A DNA stretch of 64,000 nt from Flavobacterium caseinilyticum (GCF_004349085.1 NZ_SMFM01000001.1:62001-126000); one strand, 5' to 3'; positions 9,473 through 18,108 are shown, counted from the first letter of the stretch. The notes: generated from the sequence alone by a model not told the origin. Program-made: numbers and translations.

Positions 9473-10744
9473 TTAATCTATAATATCAAATCCGCAATAC
9501 GGACGCAATACTTCTGGGATTACGATTCCTTCCGGAGTTTGGTAATTTTCTAAAATCCCTGCCAAAACTCTTGGCAAAGCCAATGCACTTCCGTTTAACG
9601 TGTGTGCCAATTGGTTTTTTCCGTCTTTGTCTTTGAAACGCAATTTCAAACGATTGGCTTGAAAAGTTTCAAAATTAGAAACCGAACTGATTTCTAACCA
9701 ACGGTCTTGTGCAGTAGAAAACACTTCGAAATCATACGTCAAAGCTGATGTGAATCCCATATCACCGCCACAAAGACGCAATATTCTATATGGTAATTTC
9801 AATTCCTGAAGAATTCCTTTTACATGTTCTACCATTCCATCTAAGGCTTCGTATGACTTATCCGGATGTTCTACACGTACGATCTCTACTTTGTCAAATT
9901 GATGCAAACGGTTCAATCCACGTACGTGCGCACCATAAGAACCTGCTTCACGACGGAAACATGGCGTATAAGCCGTAGTTAAAACTGGTAATTCATTTTC
10001 GTTTAAGATTACATCACGGAACAAATTCGTTACCGGAACCTCAGCCGTTGGAATCAAGTATAAATCATCTGTTTTATCATGGTACATTTGCCCTTCTTTA
10101 TCCGGTAATTGTCCCGTTCCATAAGCTGATGCTTCATTGACCATGTGCGGAACCTGAACTTCATTGTAACCTGCAGCGGCATTTTTATCTAAGAAATAAT
10201 TGATTAAGGCGCGTTGTAACTTCGCCCCTTTTCCTTTATAAACCGGAAATCCTGCACCTGTGATTTTTACACCCAATTCAAAATCAATGATGTCGTATTT
10301 TTTTACCAATTCCCAATGTGGTTGCGCTCCTTCGTGCAAAACTGGAATCTGTCCTTCTTCAAAAACGTTTAGGTTTTCCTCCGGCGTTTTCCCAACAGGA
10401 ACAATATCAGCAGGAAGATTGGGTAAGGTATATAATTTTTCTAAAAGTTCAGCGGCAAGTGCATCAGCAGTTTCCGCTAAAGCTTTGCTTTTCTCTTTGT
10501 TTAAAACTGTTTTTTCTTTAAGAATTGCAGCTTTCGATTTCTCACCCGCTTTCATCAATTCGCCAATGTCTTTGGATAATTTATTAGATTCGGATAAAAT
10601 ATTATCTAGCTCCACTTGCGTAGCGCGACGTTTTTCGTCCAGTTGTACCACTTGTTCAACAACACTTGTAGCATCGATGTTTCTCTTTGCCAAAGCGGTG
10701 ATTACTTTTTCTTGATTCTCTCTAATAAATGCGATTTGTAACAT
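9473..10744 (-). CDS. serS: Seryl-tRNA synthetase
   Basis: This 423-residue class II synthetase charges tRNA-Ser. It has an N-terminal coiled-coil arm (about 1-110, rich in K/E/L) that grips the tRNA variable arm, then the catalytic domain. Class II signatures are visible: PTAEVPVTNLFRD, FRREAGSYGAHVRGLNRLHQF (motif 2 region), and CGGDMGFTSALTYDFEVF with EISSVSNFETFQANR (motif 3 region). The N-terminus MLQIAFIRENQEKVITALAKR is typical of the family and fixes the start. Confidence 0.96.
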   Translation of the reverse strand: MLQIAFIRENQEKVITALAKRNIDATSVVEQVVQLDEKRRATQVELDNILSESNKLSKDIGELMKAGEKSKAAILKEKTVLNKEKSKALAETADALAAELLEKLYTLPNLPADIVPVGKTPEENLNVFEEGQIPVLHEGAQPHWELVKKYDIIDFELGVKITGAGFPVYKGKGAKLQRALINYFLDKNAAAGYNEVQVPHMVNEASAYGTGQLPDKEGQMYHDKTDDLYLIPTAEVPVTNLFRDVILNENELPVLTTAYTPCFRREAGSYGAHVRGLNRLHQFDKVEIVRVEHPDKSYEALDGMVEHVKGILQELKLPYRILRLCGGDMGFTSALTYDFEVFSTAQDRWLEISSVSNFETFQANRLKLRFKDKDGKNQLAHTLNGSALALPRVLAGILENYQTPEGIVIPEVLRPYCGFDIID

Positions 10745-10784
10745 AGCTTGATTTTTTTAACGCTAACTTTTATAATAATGGAAG

Positions 10785-10792
10785 CAAATTTA
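10785..10792 (-). promoter_or_regulatory. Putative -7 element of the serS promoter
   Basis: On the minus strand the octamer TAAATTTG matches the Bacteroidetes -7 consensus TAnnTTTG and lies about 40 bases before the serS start. I see no convincing TTG at the -33 position. Confidence 0.45.
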
Positions 10793-10825
10793 AGGAAATG
10801 TTTGATAGAAATGGGGGAAAAAATT

Positions 10826-10965
10826 AGTCAAAAGTCGAAAGTCATAAAGTCCAAGATTAATGTATGATTCAAATGCACTAATGTTTAATTTACATTGACA
10901 ACAGAACTTCAAAAAAACAAATAAAAACAGGACTTTAAAAACTTTATGACTCACGACTTTTGACT
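10826..10965. repeat. 140-bp MITE-like element with 25-bp inverted termini
   Basis: Ends 10826-10850 and 10941-10965 are inverted repeats agreeing at 23 of 25 positions (core AGTCAAAAGTCG / CGACTTTTGACT and GTCATAAAGT / ACTTTATGAC). The 90 bases between them are AT-rich and non-coding. It fills most of the spacer between serS and the next gene. No transposase is nearby. Confidence 0.55.
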
Positions 10966-10969
10966 TAGT

Positions 10970-11509
10970 TTAGGCTCTTTTAATCTCATGACCCACAAAT
11001 TCTTCCAAGGCAGCAAACATATCGTCTATAGAAAGGACTTCAAAATCGGGGTGTGTTTTAAGGAAAGTAGCATTCAAAGTAACCAGATTTTCTTCAATTT
11101 CGAAAAAAGTGTCGTTGTTAAGCAAATCTCGAATAGGATTTACGCCTTCGAGTTTCCCTTTCAAGAATTTATTAAGCTTGACACTGCTCATTAATTTTAC
11201 TTTTTTGGATTGTTGTTGGAACAACTCCAAATGCTTTTCGGCTCCAATTAATGCCAAACCTTCTTCTATTAATTCATTCAGTTCTTTGTCCCAACCTGAA
11301 TTGTATACAAATTGAGCAAAATTTCCTTCAGTATATTGTGAGGTGTAATAATCTAAATAATAACTCATTATAGCATCTTCGTGAATCAAATCATCGTTTA
11401 CGCCTTCCTCGCGCATTAAGTTGATTACCGAAATATTAGAGTGAATTACATCTTGGAGATTTTCACTGTTCATTGCAGTTTCTGAAATAATTATTCTACC
11501 GAATTCCAT
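10970..11509 (-). CDS. DMP19/DUF4375-like conserved protein
   Basis: This is a 179-residue acidic, mostly helical cytoplasmic protein. The stretch ...SYYLDYYTSQYTEGNFAQFVYNSG resembles the start of DUF4375/DMP19-family domains, which share a Y-x-S-Q-x-x-x-G-x-F-x-x-F-x-x-N pattern. The family is uncharacterised. I see no signal peptide, membrane segment or metal-binding motif. The stop codon falls about five bases beyond the MITE-like element, so the element abuts its 3' end. The family assignment is tentative. Confidence 0.6.
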   Translation of the reverse strand: MEFGRIIISETAMNSENLQDVIHSNISVINLMREEGVNDDLIHEDAIMSYYLDYYTSQYTEGNFAQFVYNSGWDKELNELIEEGLALIGAEKHLELFQQQSKKVKLMSSVKLNKFLKGKLEGVNPIRDLLNNDTFFEIEENLVTLNATFLKTHPDFEVLSIDDMFAALEEFVGHEIKRA

Positions 11510-11577
11510 TTGTTTTGTATTTGAATATGTGCTGCAAATTTCGGGTAAATAAAAACAGAAACGAAATACAATTTGAT

Positions 11578-11748
11578 TTATATGCTATCAGATTCATCAT
11601 CTCTCTTTTTCTGATTCATTTTGGTAATCAAAGCTTTCAAACGTGCTGCTTTTTCTTTTTTTTCTTCTTGAAGTTTAGCCTTTTTCCGATTGAGCAATTT
11701 GGTATGTAAAGCTTTATTTTTGGTGTTTTTTTCGGGTCCTTTTGGCAT
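11578..11748 (-). CDS. Small basic lysine-rich protein (56 aa)
   Basis: ATG at 11746-11748 (minus) opens a 56-codon frame ending TAA at 11578. The product starts MPKGPEKNTKNKALHTKLLN and continues as a highly basic, Lys/Glu-rich, probably coiled or disordered helix that ends DDESDSI. Short proteins beginning MPKGPEKNTKNKALHTKLL recur in Flavobacteriaceae as far as I recall. No function is known; the charge pattern would suit nucleic-acid or ribosome binding, but that is a guess. It lies in the gap between the DUF4375-like gene and the next membrane protein. Confidence 0.7.
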   Translation of the reverse strand: MPKGPEKNTKNKALHTKLLNRKKAKLQEEKKEKAARLKALITKMNQKKRDDESDSI

Positions 11749-11808
11749 GATTACAATCTTCTTCGATTAAGGTTACAAATATAAAAACGATTAGTGTCCG
11801 CTATAAAA

Positions 11809-12189
11809 TTAAAAACGCTCTTTAGAAAACCTTCTGCTTTCTATCTTTCCGCAAAAAAAATAAGCAAATGCTCCTGAAAAATAGAGAATTACATCAATCC
11901 AATCTGCCGTATATCTTGGATTTAATCTAGGGAGATAATATTCAAAATAAAAAGAATAACAGCTAGCTAAAAAAACAACAAAAGCAATTGGTACTTTAAA
12001 CGAACTATCTCTTTTTAATCGTCGGATTATAAATTCAATTGCGCCGAGTACCAGTGGAAGATACAGAAAATCATTGACATAATTATTGACTAATGCAGGC
12101 AATGGTAGGTGAAATCGTTGCATGCTGTAAATTGTCAAAGCGATAAAAAATAAGATACTATAAATTAATCTTCTAAACATAAAAACCAC
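11809..12189 (-). CDS. Small integral membrane protein, VanZ-like
   Basis: This is a 126-residue protein. The likely start is the second Met (MFRRLIYS), three codons in (12180). Four hydrophobic segments are visible at about 5-22, 40-56, 68-85 and 103-118. NDFLYLPLVLGAIEFIIRR and RYTADWIDVILYFSGAFAYF, a short membrane-edge D-x-x-D/Y pattern, resemble small VanZ-like proteins of Bacteroidota. There is no direct evidence of function. Nothing ties it to its neighbours. Confidence 0.6.
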   Translation of the reverse strand: MVFMFRRLIYSILFFIALTIYSMQRFHLPLPALVNNYVNDFLYLPLVLGAIEFIIRRLKRDSSFKVPIAFVVFLASCYSFYFEYYLPRLNPRYTADWIDVILYFSGAFAYFFCGKIESRRFSKERF

Positions 12190-12310
12190 CAGCTTTTCAA
12201 GTTGAATTCACTAATAAATCACTATTAACCAAAATACTGCCTTAGTTACCAATTCTCTTCCTCCCTTTATTTAGAAAAATTACTGGAGTTCTGTAAGTTT
12301 AATGTATTGT

Positions 12311-12622
12311 TTATCCAGCTGCAGCTGCAGTAACTGCTGCAATAATTCCTCCAATTATAACCGCAAAGAAAAGCCAGACGGAATAAACAGCTTGAAAAAA
12401 AAATCGCACCACACTATTTGAGTGTTCTAAACCTTTGTCAAAGAACACTTCAATTTTACTTGGAGTTTTGGTTTTTTCCTCTTCTACTTTCTCTTTAATT
12501 GCATTTTCACTTTCTAATTGACGCTTTAAAACTATATTGATAATCTCACCGCAATTACTGCAATAATCTCTGTCTACGTTGATAGTGTTACACGCTAAAC
12601 ATTTTATATACGATTTACTCAT
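12311..12622 (-). CDS. Zinc-ribbon protein with C-terminal membrane anchor
   Basis: This is a 103-residue protein. The N-terminus carries a four-cysteine zinc ribbon, CLAC at 8-11 and CSNC at 21-24. A charged linker (about 35-65) is followed by a hydrophobic C-terminal segment (about 73-102) ending in VIIGGIIAAVTAAAAG. That layout, a cytoplasmic zinc ribbon on a tail anchor, is common in Bacteroidota proteins of unknown function. The 121-base gap to the previous gene contains no obvious terminator. Confidence 0.7.
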   Translation of the reverse strand: MSKSYIKCLACNTINVDRDYCSNCGEIINIVLKRQLESENAIKEKVEEEKTKTPSKIEVFFDKGLEHSNSVVRFFFQAVYSVWLFFAVIIGGIIAAVTAAAAG

Positions 12623-13000
12623 CAGACTTTTTTTTAACCGTAATTCTTGATTTTTTTAAAGACAAATCCATTTTACTGAAGTTAATATTTATGAGAATTA
12701 GTACCGAAATACTTCTGAATGGATACGACAACCGATTCCGTAATTAGAGGAGAAAAAAAAGTTTTACCTGCTTTTTTCAAAAACCAAAGTTATGGAAAAT
12801 TACCCATTTATGTTCATTACTCCGATGTTAGTAAAAAACTGAGTTAAGATATAAGGCACACATTTTTAAATTAAAATGACAAAATTTTAAATCTCAGTAT
12901 GCAGAAATAACGACTTAGCCCGTATAAGAATTTCAATTTATAAGCCTGAATTACACCAGTTAAATTCTATTTTTAAAAATTTTCACTGATTATATTTGTA

Positions 13001-13020
13001 CCCGACAGCGGGAAATAGCT
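13001..13020 (-). repeat. Fragment of the AGCTATTTCC interspersed repeat
   Basis: The minus strand reads AGCTATTTCCCGCTGTCGGG, which matches the outer end of the ~80-bp repeats that flank the defence island at 39444 and 42698 (AGCTATTTCCAGCT there). Only this end is present. It sits between two candidate -7 elements in the metG leader. Confidence 0.5.
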
Positions 13021-13041
13021 TCAAATAAAAATTCTATTGCT

Positions 13042-13049
13042 TATTTTTG
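13042..13049 (+). promoter_or_regulatory. Putative metG -7 element
   Basis: TATTTTTG fits TAnnTTTG and would start transcription about 35 bases before the chosen metG ATG. A second octamer, TATATTTG, lies at 12991-12998 and could be an alternative promoter. Confidence 0.5.
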
Positions 13050-13090
13050 CACTTCGTTCTGAATTAATTTCAGAATCTAAAAATAATTTT

Positions 13091-15151
13091 ATGATACAGA
13101 ATCCAAAAAGATATACCATTACAGCGGCATTGCCGTATACGAACGGACCGATTCACATCGGCCATTTGGCGGGTGTTTACGTGCCTTCGGACATATATTC
13201 CAGATATTTAAGATTACAGGGAAGAGACGTTTTGTTTGTTTGCGGAAGTGACGAACACGGCGTGGCAATTTCGATGAAAGCCAAAAAAGAAGGCATTACG
13301 CCACAGGAAGTAATCGATAAATACGATGGAATCATTCGTAAATCGTTCTCTGATTTTGGGATTTCGTTTGATAACTATTCCAGAACTTCGGCTAAAATTC
13401 ATCATGATACGGCTTCGGAATTTTTCAGAAAACTGTATGAGCAAGGTGATTTTATCGAAGAAGTGACGGAACAATTATATGATGCAAAAGCAGACCAATT
13501 CTTGGCAGACCGTTTTGTGGTGGGGACTTGCCCAAAATGTGGCAACGAAGAAGCCTATGGTGATCAATGCGAAAAATGTGGTTCGACGCTGAATGCTACA
13601 GATTTAATTAATCCAAAATCGACTATTACCGGCGAAACGCCAATTATGAAATCGACAAAACACTGGTTCTTACCTTTGGATCGTTATGAAGATTTCTTGA
13701 AAGAATGGATTCTCGTTGGCCATAAAAATGACTGGAAACCCAATGTTTACGGACAAGTAAAATCTTGGATTGACGGCGGATTAGAGCCTCGTGCGGTAAC
13801 TCGTGACTTGGATTGGGGAATTGATGTTCCTGTTGAAGGTGCTGAAGGGAAAAAATTATATGTGTGGTTTGATGCACCAATTGGCTACATTTCATCTACG
13901 AAAGAATGGGCTTTGCGCGAAGGAAAAGATTGGGAGCCGTACTGGAAAGATCAGGACACTAAACTTGTTCACTTCATTGGGAAAGACAATATTGTTTTTC
14001 ATTGTATCATTTTCCCAGCGATGTTGAAAGCTGAAGGAAGTTATATTTTGCCAGATAATGTGCCAGCAAATGAATTCTTGAATTTGGAAGGAAACAAACT
14101 TTCGACTTCTAAAAACTGGGCAGTTTGGTTGCATGAATATTTAGAAGAATTTCCGAATCAGCAAGATGTTTTGCGCTATGCGTTGACCTCAAATGCGCCG
14201 GAAACGAAGGATAATGATTTTACCTGGAAAGATTTTCAGGCGAGAAATAATAATGAATTGGTAGCGATTTACGGGAATTTTATTAATCGTGTTGTGGTTT
14301 TAATTAATAAATATTACAACGGAATTGTTCCGCAACCGAACGAACTTTCGGAAGTGGACGAAGCAACTTTAACCGAATTAAAAGCGTATCCTGCGGTAAT
14401 TTCAAGTTCATTGGAGCGTTACAGATTCCGTGAAGCGTTGAGTGAACTAATGAATGTAGCGCGTTTAGGAAATAAATATTTGGCTGATGAAGAGCCGTGG
14501 AAAGTCATCAAAGACAATCCGGAACGCGTTCAAACACAAATGTATGTGGCGTTGCAAATTGCGGCAGCTTTAAGTTCACTTTGCGAACCGTTCTTACCAT
14601 TTACAGCAAAAAAATTATCAAGAATTCTAAAAATCGAAAGTCCGTTGAACTGGAATTCTATTGCTCAAAATTCTGATTTAATTCCGGCTGGACACCAAAT
14701 TGGAGAAGCTGAATTATTGTTTGCTAAAATTGAAGACGAGGAAATCCAAAAACAAATAGAAAAACTGGAAGCGACAAAAACTGCTAATACTGCAGAAAAC
14801 AAAAAAGCGGAACCACAGAAAGAAGCGATTCAATTCGAGGATTTTGCCAAAATGGATATTCGTACAGGAACAATCTTGGAAGCCGAAAAAATGCCAAAAG
14901 CAAACAAGCTTTTGATTTTGAAAGTGGATACCGGAATTGATGTTCGCACGATAGTTTCAGGAATTGCCGAGAGTTTTAAACCTGAAGATATCGTTGGGAA
15001 ACGAGTGACTGTTTTAGTGAATTTGGCTCCAAGAAACCTTCGTGGAGTAGAAAGTCAAGGAATGATTTTGATGACTACCAATGCGGAAGGGAAATTGGTT
15101 TTTGTAAATCCGGATACCGATGGCGTTGCCAATGGAGAGACGATAAATTAA
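13091..15151 (+). CDS. metG: Methionyl-tRNA synthetase
   Basis: This class I synthetase charges tRNA-Met and initiator tRNA. It has 686 residues from ATG 13091. The frame is open 18 codons further upstream, but those codons overlap the promoter and [21 protein letters not shown] is the normal N-terminus. HIGH motif is HIGH in IHIGHLAG, the four-Cys zinc knuckle is [17 protein letters not shown], and the KMSKS loop is the variant KLSTSKN. A helical anticodon-binding domain follows. Residues from about 580 form the C-terminal EMAP/Trbp111-type tRNA-binding dimer domain ([36 protein letters not shown]), usual for the long form. Confidence 0.96.
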   Translation: MIQNPKRYTITAALPYTNGPIHIGHLAGVYVPSDIYSRYLRLQGRDVLFVCGSDEHGVAISMKAKKEGITPQEVIDKYDGIIRKSFSDFGISFDNYSRTSAKIHHDTASEFFRKLYEQGDFIEEVTEQLYDAKADQFLADRFVVGTCPKCGNEEAYGDQCEKCGSTLNATDLINPKSTITGETPIMKSTKHWFLPLDRYEDFLKEWILVGHKNDWKPNVYGQVKSWIDGGLEPRAVTRDLDWGIDVPVEGAEGKKLYVWFDAPIGYISSTKEWALREGKDWEPYWKDQDTKLVHFIGKDNIVFHCIIFPAMLKAEGSYILPDNVPANEFLNLEGNKLSTSKNWAVWLHEYLEEFPNQQDVLRYALTSNAPETKDNDFTWKDFQARNNNELVAIYGNFINRVVVLINKYYNGIVPQPNELSEVDEATLTELKAYPAVISSSLERYRFREALSELMNVARLGNKYLADEEPWKVIKDNPERVQTQMYVALQIAAALSSLCEPFLPFTAKKLSRILKIESPLNWNSIAQNSDLIPAGHQIGEAELLFAKIEDEEIQKQIEKLEATKTANTAENKKAEPQKEAIQFEDFAKMDIRTGTILEAEKMPKANKLLILKVDTGIDVRTIVSGIAESFKPEDIVGKRVTVLVNLAPRNLRGVESQGMILMTTNAEGKLVFVNPDTDGVANGETIN

Positions 15152-15160
15152 TAAAAATCA

Positions 15161-15217
15161 ACCGCGGATTAGCAACTTATTTATTTAGTTTTAAATTAAA
15201 ATTTGCGAATTCGCGGT
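15161..15217. repeat. Palindromic repeat between metG and the HAD gene
   Basis: ACCGCGGATTAGCAA and TTTGCGAATTCGCGGT pair at 13 of 15 positions around an AT-rich 26-base loop. It is in the same class as the GCCACGAATT-type hairpin at 832-879. No T-run follows. Confidence 0.5.
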
Positions 15218-15230
15218 AAAACATAAAACC

Positions 15231-15917
15231 ATGAATCTAAAAGTAATTGCTTTCGACGCCGATGATACCTTATGGATCAATGAAACGTATTTTGATGAAA
15301 CCGAGAAAAAATTCTGTGGTTTGATGGAAGATTATTTGTCGCATCAAGGAATTTCTAAAGAACTTTTTAAGGTCGAAATTGATAATCTGAAATTATACGG
15401 ATACGGAATCAAAGGTTACATTCTTTCGATGATTGAAGCCGCAATGAATATTTCGAATAATACTATTCCTATTGAAATCATTGAAAAAATCATTCAATAT
15501 GGAAAAGAATTATTGGAGAAACCCATTGTTTTATTGGAAGGTGTCGAAGAAACTTTAGCGGCTTTACACGGAAAATATAAATTAGTGGTTGCCACCAAAG
15601 GCGATTTATTAGACCAACGAAGAAAATTACACAATTCGGGTTTGGGTCATTATTTCCATCATATCGAAGTGATGTCAGACAAGCAGGAAATTGATTATTC
15701 TGATTTGATCAAACGATTGGAAATACAGCCTGAAGAATTTTTTATGATCGGAAATTCCTTGAAGTCGGATGTTTTACCGGTATTAGCCATTGGCGGGCAC
15801 GCTGTTCATATACCGTTTCATACGACTTGGGCACATGAAAAAATCGACCATAAGGTAGAACATGAAAATTTCAGCGCTTATGAAAGAATTACGGAGGTTT
15901 TAAAAAGATTAAAATAG
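15231..15917 (+). CDS. HAD-superfamily hydrolase
   Basis: This 228-residue cytoplasmic protein has the HAD motifs in order: FDADDTLW (nucleophile D9 and acid D11), VATKGD (motif II Thr) and GNSLKSDVLP (motif IV acidic pair). A helical cap of about 80 residues follows motif I. This layout fits phosphoglycolate- or nucleotidase-type small-molecule phosphatases; the substrate cannot be read from the sequence. Its stop codon shares one base with the GTG start of the next gene, so the two are translationally coupled. Confidence 0.85.
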   Translation: MNLKVIAFDADDTLWINETYFDETEKKFCGLMEDYLSHQGISKELFKVEIDNLKLYGYGIKGYILSMIEAAMNISNNTIPIEIIEKIIQYGKELLEKPIVLLEGVEETLAALHGKYKLVVATKGDLLDQRRKLHNSGLGHYFHHIEVMSDKQEIDYSDLIKRLEIQPEEFFMIGNSLKSDVLPVLAIGGHAVHIPFHTTWAHEKIDHKVEHENFSAYERITEVLKRLK

Positions 15918-16546
15918 TGAGAACCCTTTTAGATATAGAAAATTGGCCACGGAAAGAACACTTCCATTTTTTTAGACAATTTGAAGAGCCATTCTTTGGC
16001 GCCACTGTCCAAATTGATTGCACCAAAGCTTACACAGCTGCAAAAGCATTGAAAATCTCATTTTTCAGTTACTATTTACATCAGACATTGGTAGCGGTGA
16101 ATACAATTGAATCGTTTCGCTATCGAATTTTAGACGATAAAATATATGTTTGTGACCAAATTAATGCTTCGGCGACTATTGGTCGGGAAGACGGGACTTT
16201 TGGTTTTTCTTTGATTGAATACAATTCTGATTTTTCAGTTTTTGCAACAAACACTTCCAAAGAAATCGAACGTATTCAAACTACAACTGGACTTTTTACC
16301 CGATCTTTTGATGATGATAATGTCATTCACTTTTCGGCGATTCCATGGCTGGATTTTACTTCATTATCCCACGCCAGAAGTTATACTTTCCCGGATAGTT
16401 GCCCTAAAATTTCGTTTGGCAAAATGAAAATTGCGGACAATGGAAAGAGAACGATGGCAATGTCAATTCATGTTCATCACGGACTAATGGATGGTTTTCA
16501 CCTGGGACAATTTGTGGATTGTTTTCAAGAATTAATGAATCAATAA
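15917..16546 (+). CDS. Chloramphenicol acetyltransferase-like protein
   Basis: This 209-residue protein has the length and motif pattern of type-A chloramphenicol acetyltransferases. The acetyl-CoA-dependent active site is HVHHGLMDGFH, where H188 and D192 keep the His-x3-Asp spacing of the catalytic His/structural Asp pair. FSYYLHQTLVAVNTI and RIL-DDKIY in the N-terminal half also match. The start is GTG at 15917, overlapping the HAD stop by one base. It is chromosomal and embedded in an ordinary operon, with no mobile-element flanks, so it may be a metabolic acetyltransferase rather than an acquired resistance gene. Chloramphenicol activity is not proven. Confidence 0.85.
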   Translation: MRTLLDIENWPRKEHFHFFRQFEEPFFGATVQIDCTKAYTAAKALKISFFSYYLHQTLVAVNTIESFRYRILDDKIYVCDQINASATIGREDGTFGFSLIEYNSDFSVFATNTSKEIERIQTTTGLFTRSFDDDNVIHFSAIPWLDFTSLSHARSYTFPDSCPKISFGKMKIADNGKRTMAMSIHVHHGLMDGFHLGQFVDCFQELMNQ

Positions 16547-16658
16547 ATACATTTTCAGTATTATTAATATGCTAAGATGTTGCCTTTATTAAAAAAATAG
16601 GTTAGCTTTTTTGTCTATTGTATCTGTGTTAAAAATTTTATCACCTTAAAAATTCTCC

Positions 16659-17558
16659 ATGTTTCCAATAGCTTTTCATCCTATATATCAGCATCCTTTA
16701 CCTGACGGGCACCGTTTTCCAATGCTGAAATATGAATTGCTCCCCCAACAATTGGTGCATGAAGGAACCGCATCACTGTCTGATTTCTTTGAACCTGAAA
16801 TTTGCGATTTAAGTCACGTTTTGGCAGTTCATAAGCAAACATATGTGGATGATTTGCTTCAGCTTACTTTGAATGCAAAAGCGGCGAGAAAAATTGGATT
16901 TCCGCTTTCTAAAGAGCTTGTCATGCGCGAATTAATTATAGCACAAGGAACCATCGTTGGCGCTCAGAAATCATTTGACACAAAAGTATCTTTTAATATC
17001 GCGGGTGGAACCCATCATGCTTATTCTTCTCACGGAGAGGCCTTTTGTTTATTAAATGACCAGGCGATAGCTTCTCAGTTTTTATTAGATCACAAATTAT
17101 CTAAAAAGATTCTGATCATAGACTTAGATGTGCATCAGGGAAATGGTACCGCAGAAATTTTTCAAAGTAATCCAAACGTATTTACCTTTTCCACACATGG
17201 CAAGACAAACTATCCTTTCAAAAAAGAAATTTCAGACTTAGACATCAGTTTTAACGATGGCACAAAAGATGATGAATTCCTCCAAACAATTGCAAAGGTA
17301 ATTCCTAAATTAATTGAAACTCAAAAGCCCGATTTCATTTTTTATTTGGCGGGAGTAGATATTTTATCTTCTGATAAATTGGGCAAATTGGAATGCTCAT
17401 TGGATGGTTGCAAAAAAAGAGACGAATTAGTTTTTGAACTTTGTTTAAAATATCAAATTCCTGTGCAAGTTTCCATGGGTGGTGGCTACTCTCCAGATAT
17501 AAAAACAATTATTGAAGCTCACGCCAATACCTACAGAGCCGCCAAAAGTATTTTTTAA
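16659..17558 (+). CDS. Histone deacetylase-like zinc hydrolase
   Basis: This 299-residue protein belongs to the arginase/deacetylase superfamily. Bacterial members remove acyl groups from lysines, polyamines or small acetylated compounds. Active-site residues are intact: the His pair in GGTHHAY (H119, H120), zinc ligands D157 and H159 in DLDVHQGNGT, D234 in AGVDIL, and Tyr277 in GGGYSP. NGT after the zinc motif and the short loops resemble class IV/HDAC11-like bacterial proteins. It appears monocistronic, ending before a terminator shared with ssb. The substrate is unknown. Confidence 0.9.
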   Translation: MFPIAFHPIYQHPLPDGHRFPMLKYELLPQQLVHEGTASLSDFFEPEICDLSHVLAVHKQTYVDDLLQLTLNAKAARKIGFPLSKELVMRELIIAQGTIVGAQKSFDTKVSFNIAGGTHHAYSSHGEAFCLLNDQAIASQFLLDHKLSKKILIIDLDVHQGNGTAEIFQSNPNVFTFSTHGKTNYPFKKEISDLDISFNDGTKDDEFLQTIAKVIPKLIETQKPDFIFYLAGVDILSSDKLGKLECSLDGCKKRDELVFELCLKYQIPVQVSMGGGYSPDIKTIIEAHANTYRAAKSIF

Positions 17559-17660
17559 AAAAATAAGGATAACAACAATACCATTATATTAAAACCTAGT
17601 TTCAATTAAAAAATAAGCAATTTGGAATATGCCGTATCATTTAATTTTTCCAGTAAAATC

Positions 17661-17704
17661 AAAAAAAAAGCACGGTATCTTTTTAAGAAAACCGTGCCTT
17701 TTAT
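17661..17704. terminator. Bidirectional terminator between the deacetylase gene and ssb
   Basis: GCACGGT and ACCGTGC form a perfect 7-bp stem bounded by a nine-A run and a T-rich tail. It serves the convergent genes ending at 17558 (+) and 17724 (-). Confidence 0.8.
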
Positions 17705-17723
17705 TTCTACTTTAATTTTTACT

Positions 17724-18056
17724 TTATTTCCCTAAAAGCATAACCTCATTAACCACTACCTCGGTTATATATCTTTTTTCACCGTTTTTATCGTCGTAAC
17801 TTCTGTGGGTTAACTTTCCTTCAACAGCAATTTCTTTACCTTTGGTGACGTATTTTTCTATAATTTCAGCAGTTTTCCCCCAAGCCACTAATTTGTGCCA
17901 CTGCGTATCTTCTACTTTTTCTCCTTTGTCGTTTTTGTAGCTTTCATTTGTTGCTAATGTAAAATTGGCCAACTTTTTTCCTCCGTCAAATGATTTGATT
18001 TCCGGATCATTCCCAACGTGTCCAATTAACTGTACTTTGTTTCTTAATGTGTTCAT
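17724..18056 (-). CDS. ssb: Single-stranded DNA-binding protein
   Basis: This is a 110-residue OB-fold protein that starts MNTLRNKVQLIGHVGNDPE and contains FTLATNESYKNDKGEKVEDTQWHKLVAWGKTAEI and EVVVNEVMLL. It binds single-stranded DNA in replication and repair. It stops right after the OB fold, so it lacks the long disordered linker and the acidic DDDIPF-type tip that recruits partners. That suggests a secondary SSB of the short type rather than the main replication SSB. A hairpin lies in its leader. Confidence 0.92.
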   Translation of the reverse strand: MNTLRNKVQLIGHVGNDPEIKSFDGGKKLANFTLATNESYKNDKGEKVEDTQWHKLVAWGKTAEIIEKYVTKGKEIAVEGKLTHRSYDDKNGEKRYITEVVVNEVMLLGK

Positions 18057-18079
18057 GGCTTGTAAAATTTAAATGTTTT

Positions 18080-18108
18080 AATCTGAACTCGTTTCAGATT
18101 CTTTTTTT
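18080..18108. other. Hairpin with T-run in the ssb leader
   Basis: AATCTGAA and TTCAGATT are perfectly complementary 8-bp arms with a five-base loop. On the plus strand a T-run follows, as in an intrinsic terminator, but no plus-strand gene ends here. On the minus strand it would sit in the 5' leader of ssb, 24 bases before the start. It could block antisense readthrough or affect ssb translation. Confidence 0.4.

Larger units (their letters stand above)
12623..13090. other. 468-base intergenic region upstream of metG
   Basis: This gap separates the divergent zinc-ribbon gene and metG. It contains two Bacteroidetes -7 octamers (12991-12998 and 13042-13049) and a short fragment of the interspersed repeat found at the defence island (13001-13020). 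A 42-codon frame at 12719 has no support. I find no RNA gene in it. Confidence 0.5.

Noticed and set aside
12719..12847. A 42-codon plus-strand frame (MDTTTDSVIRGEKK...) in the gap before metG
   Set aside because: No homology or promoter is apparent, composition is ordinary, and the flanking spacer is non-coding.
13037..13090. Eighteen-codon longer MetG
   Set aside because: The added codons overlap the -7 element TATTTTTG and are not like the MetG N-terminus.
15917..16546. Acquired chloramphenicol-resistance gene
   Set aside because: The gene is coupled to an ordinary HAD gene with host-like composition and no IS or integron flanks, so resistance is not claimed.
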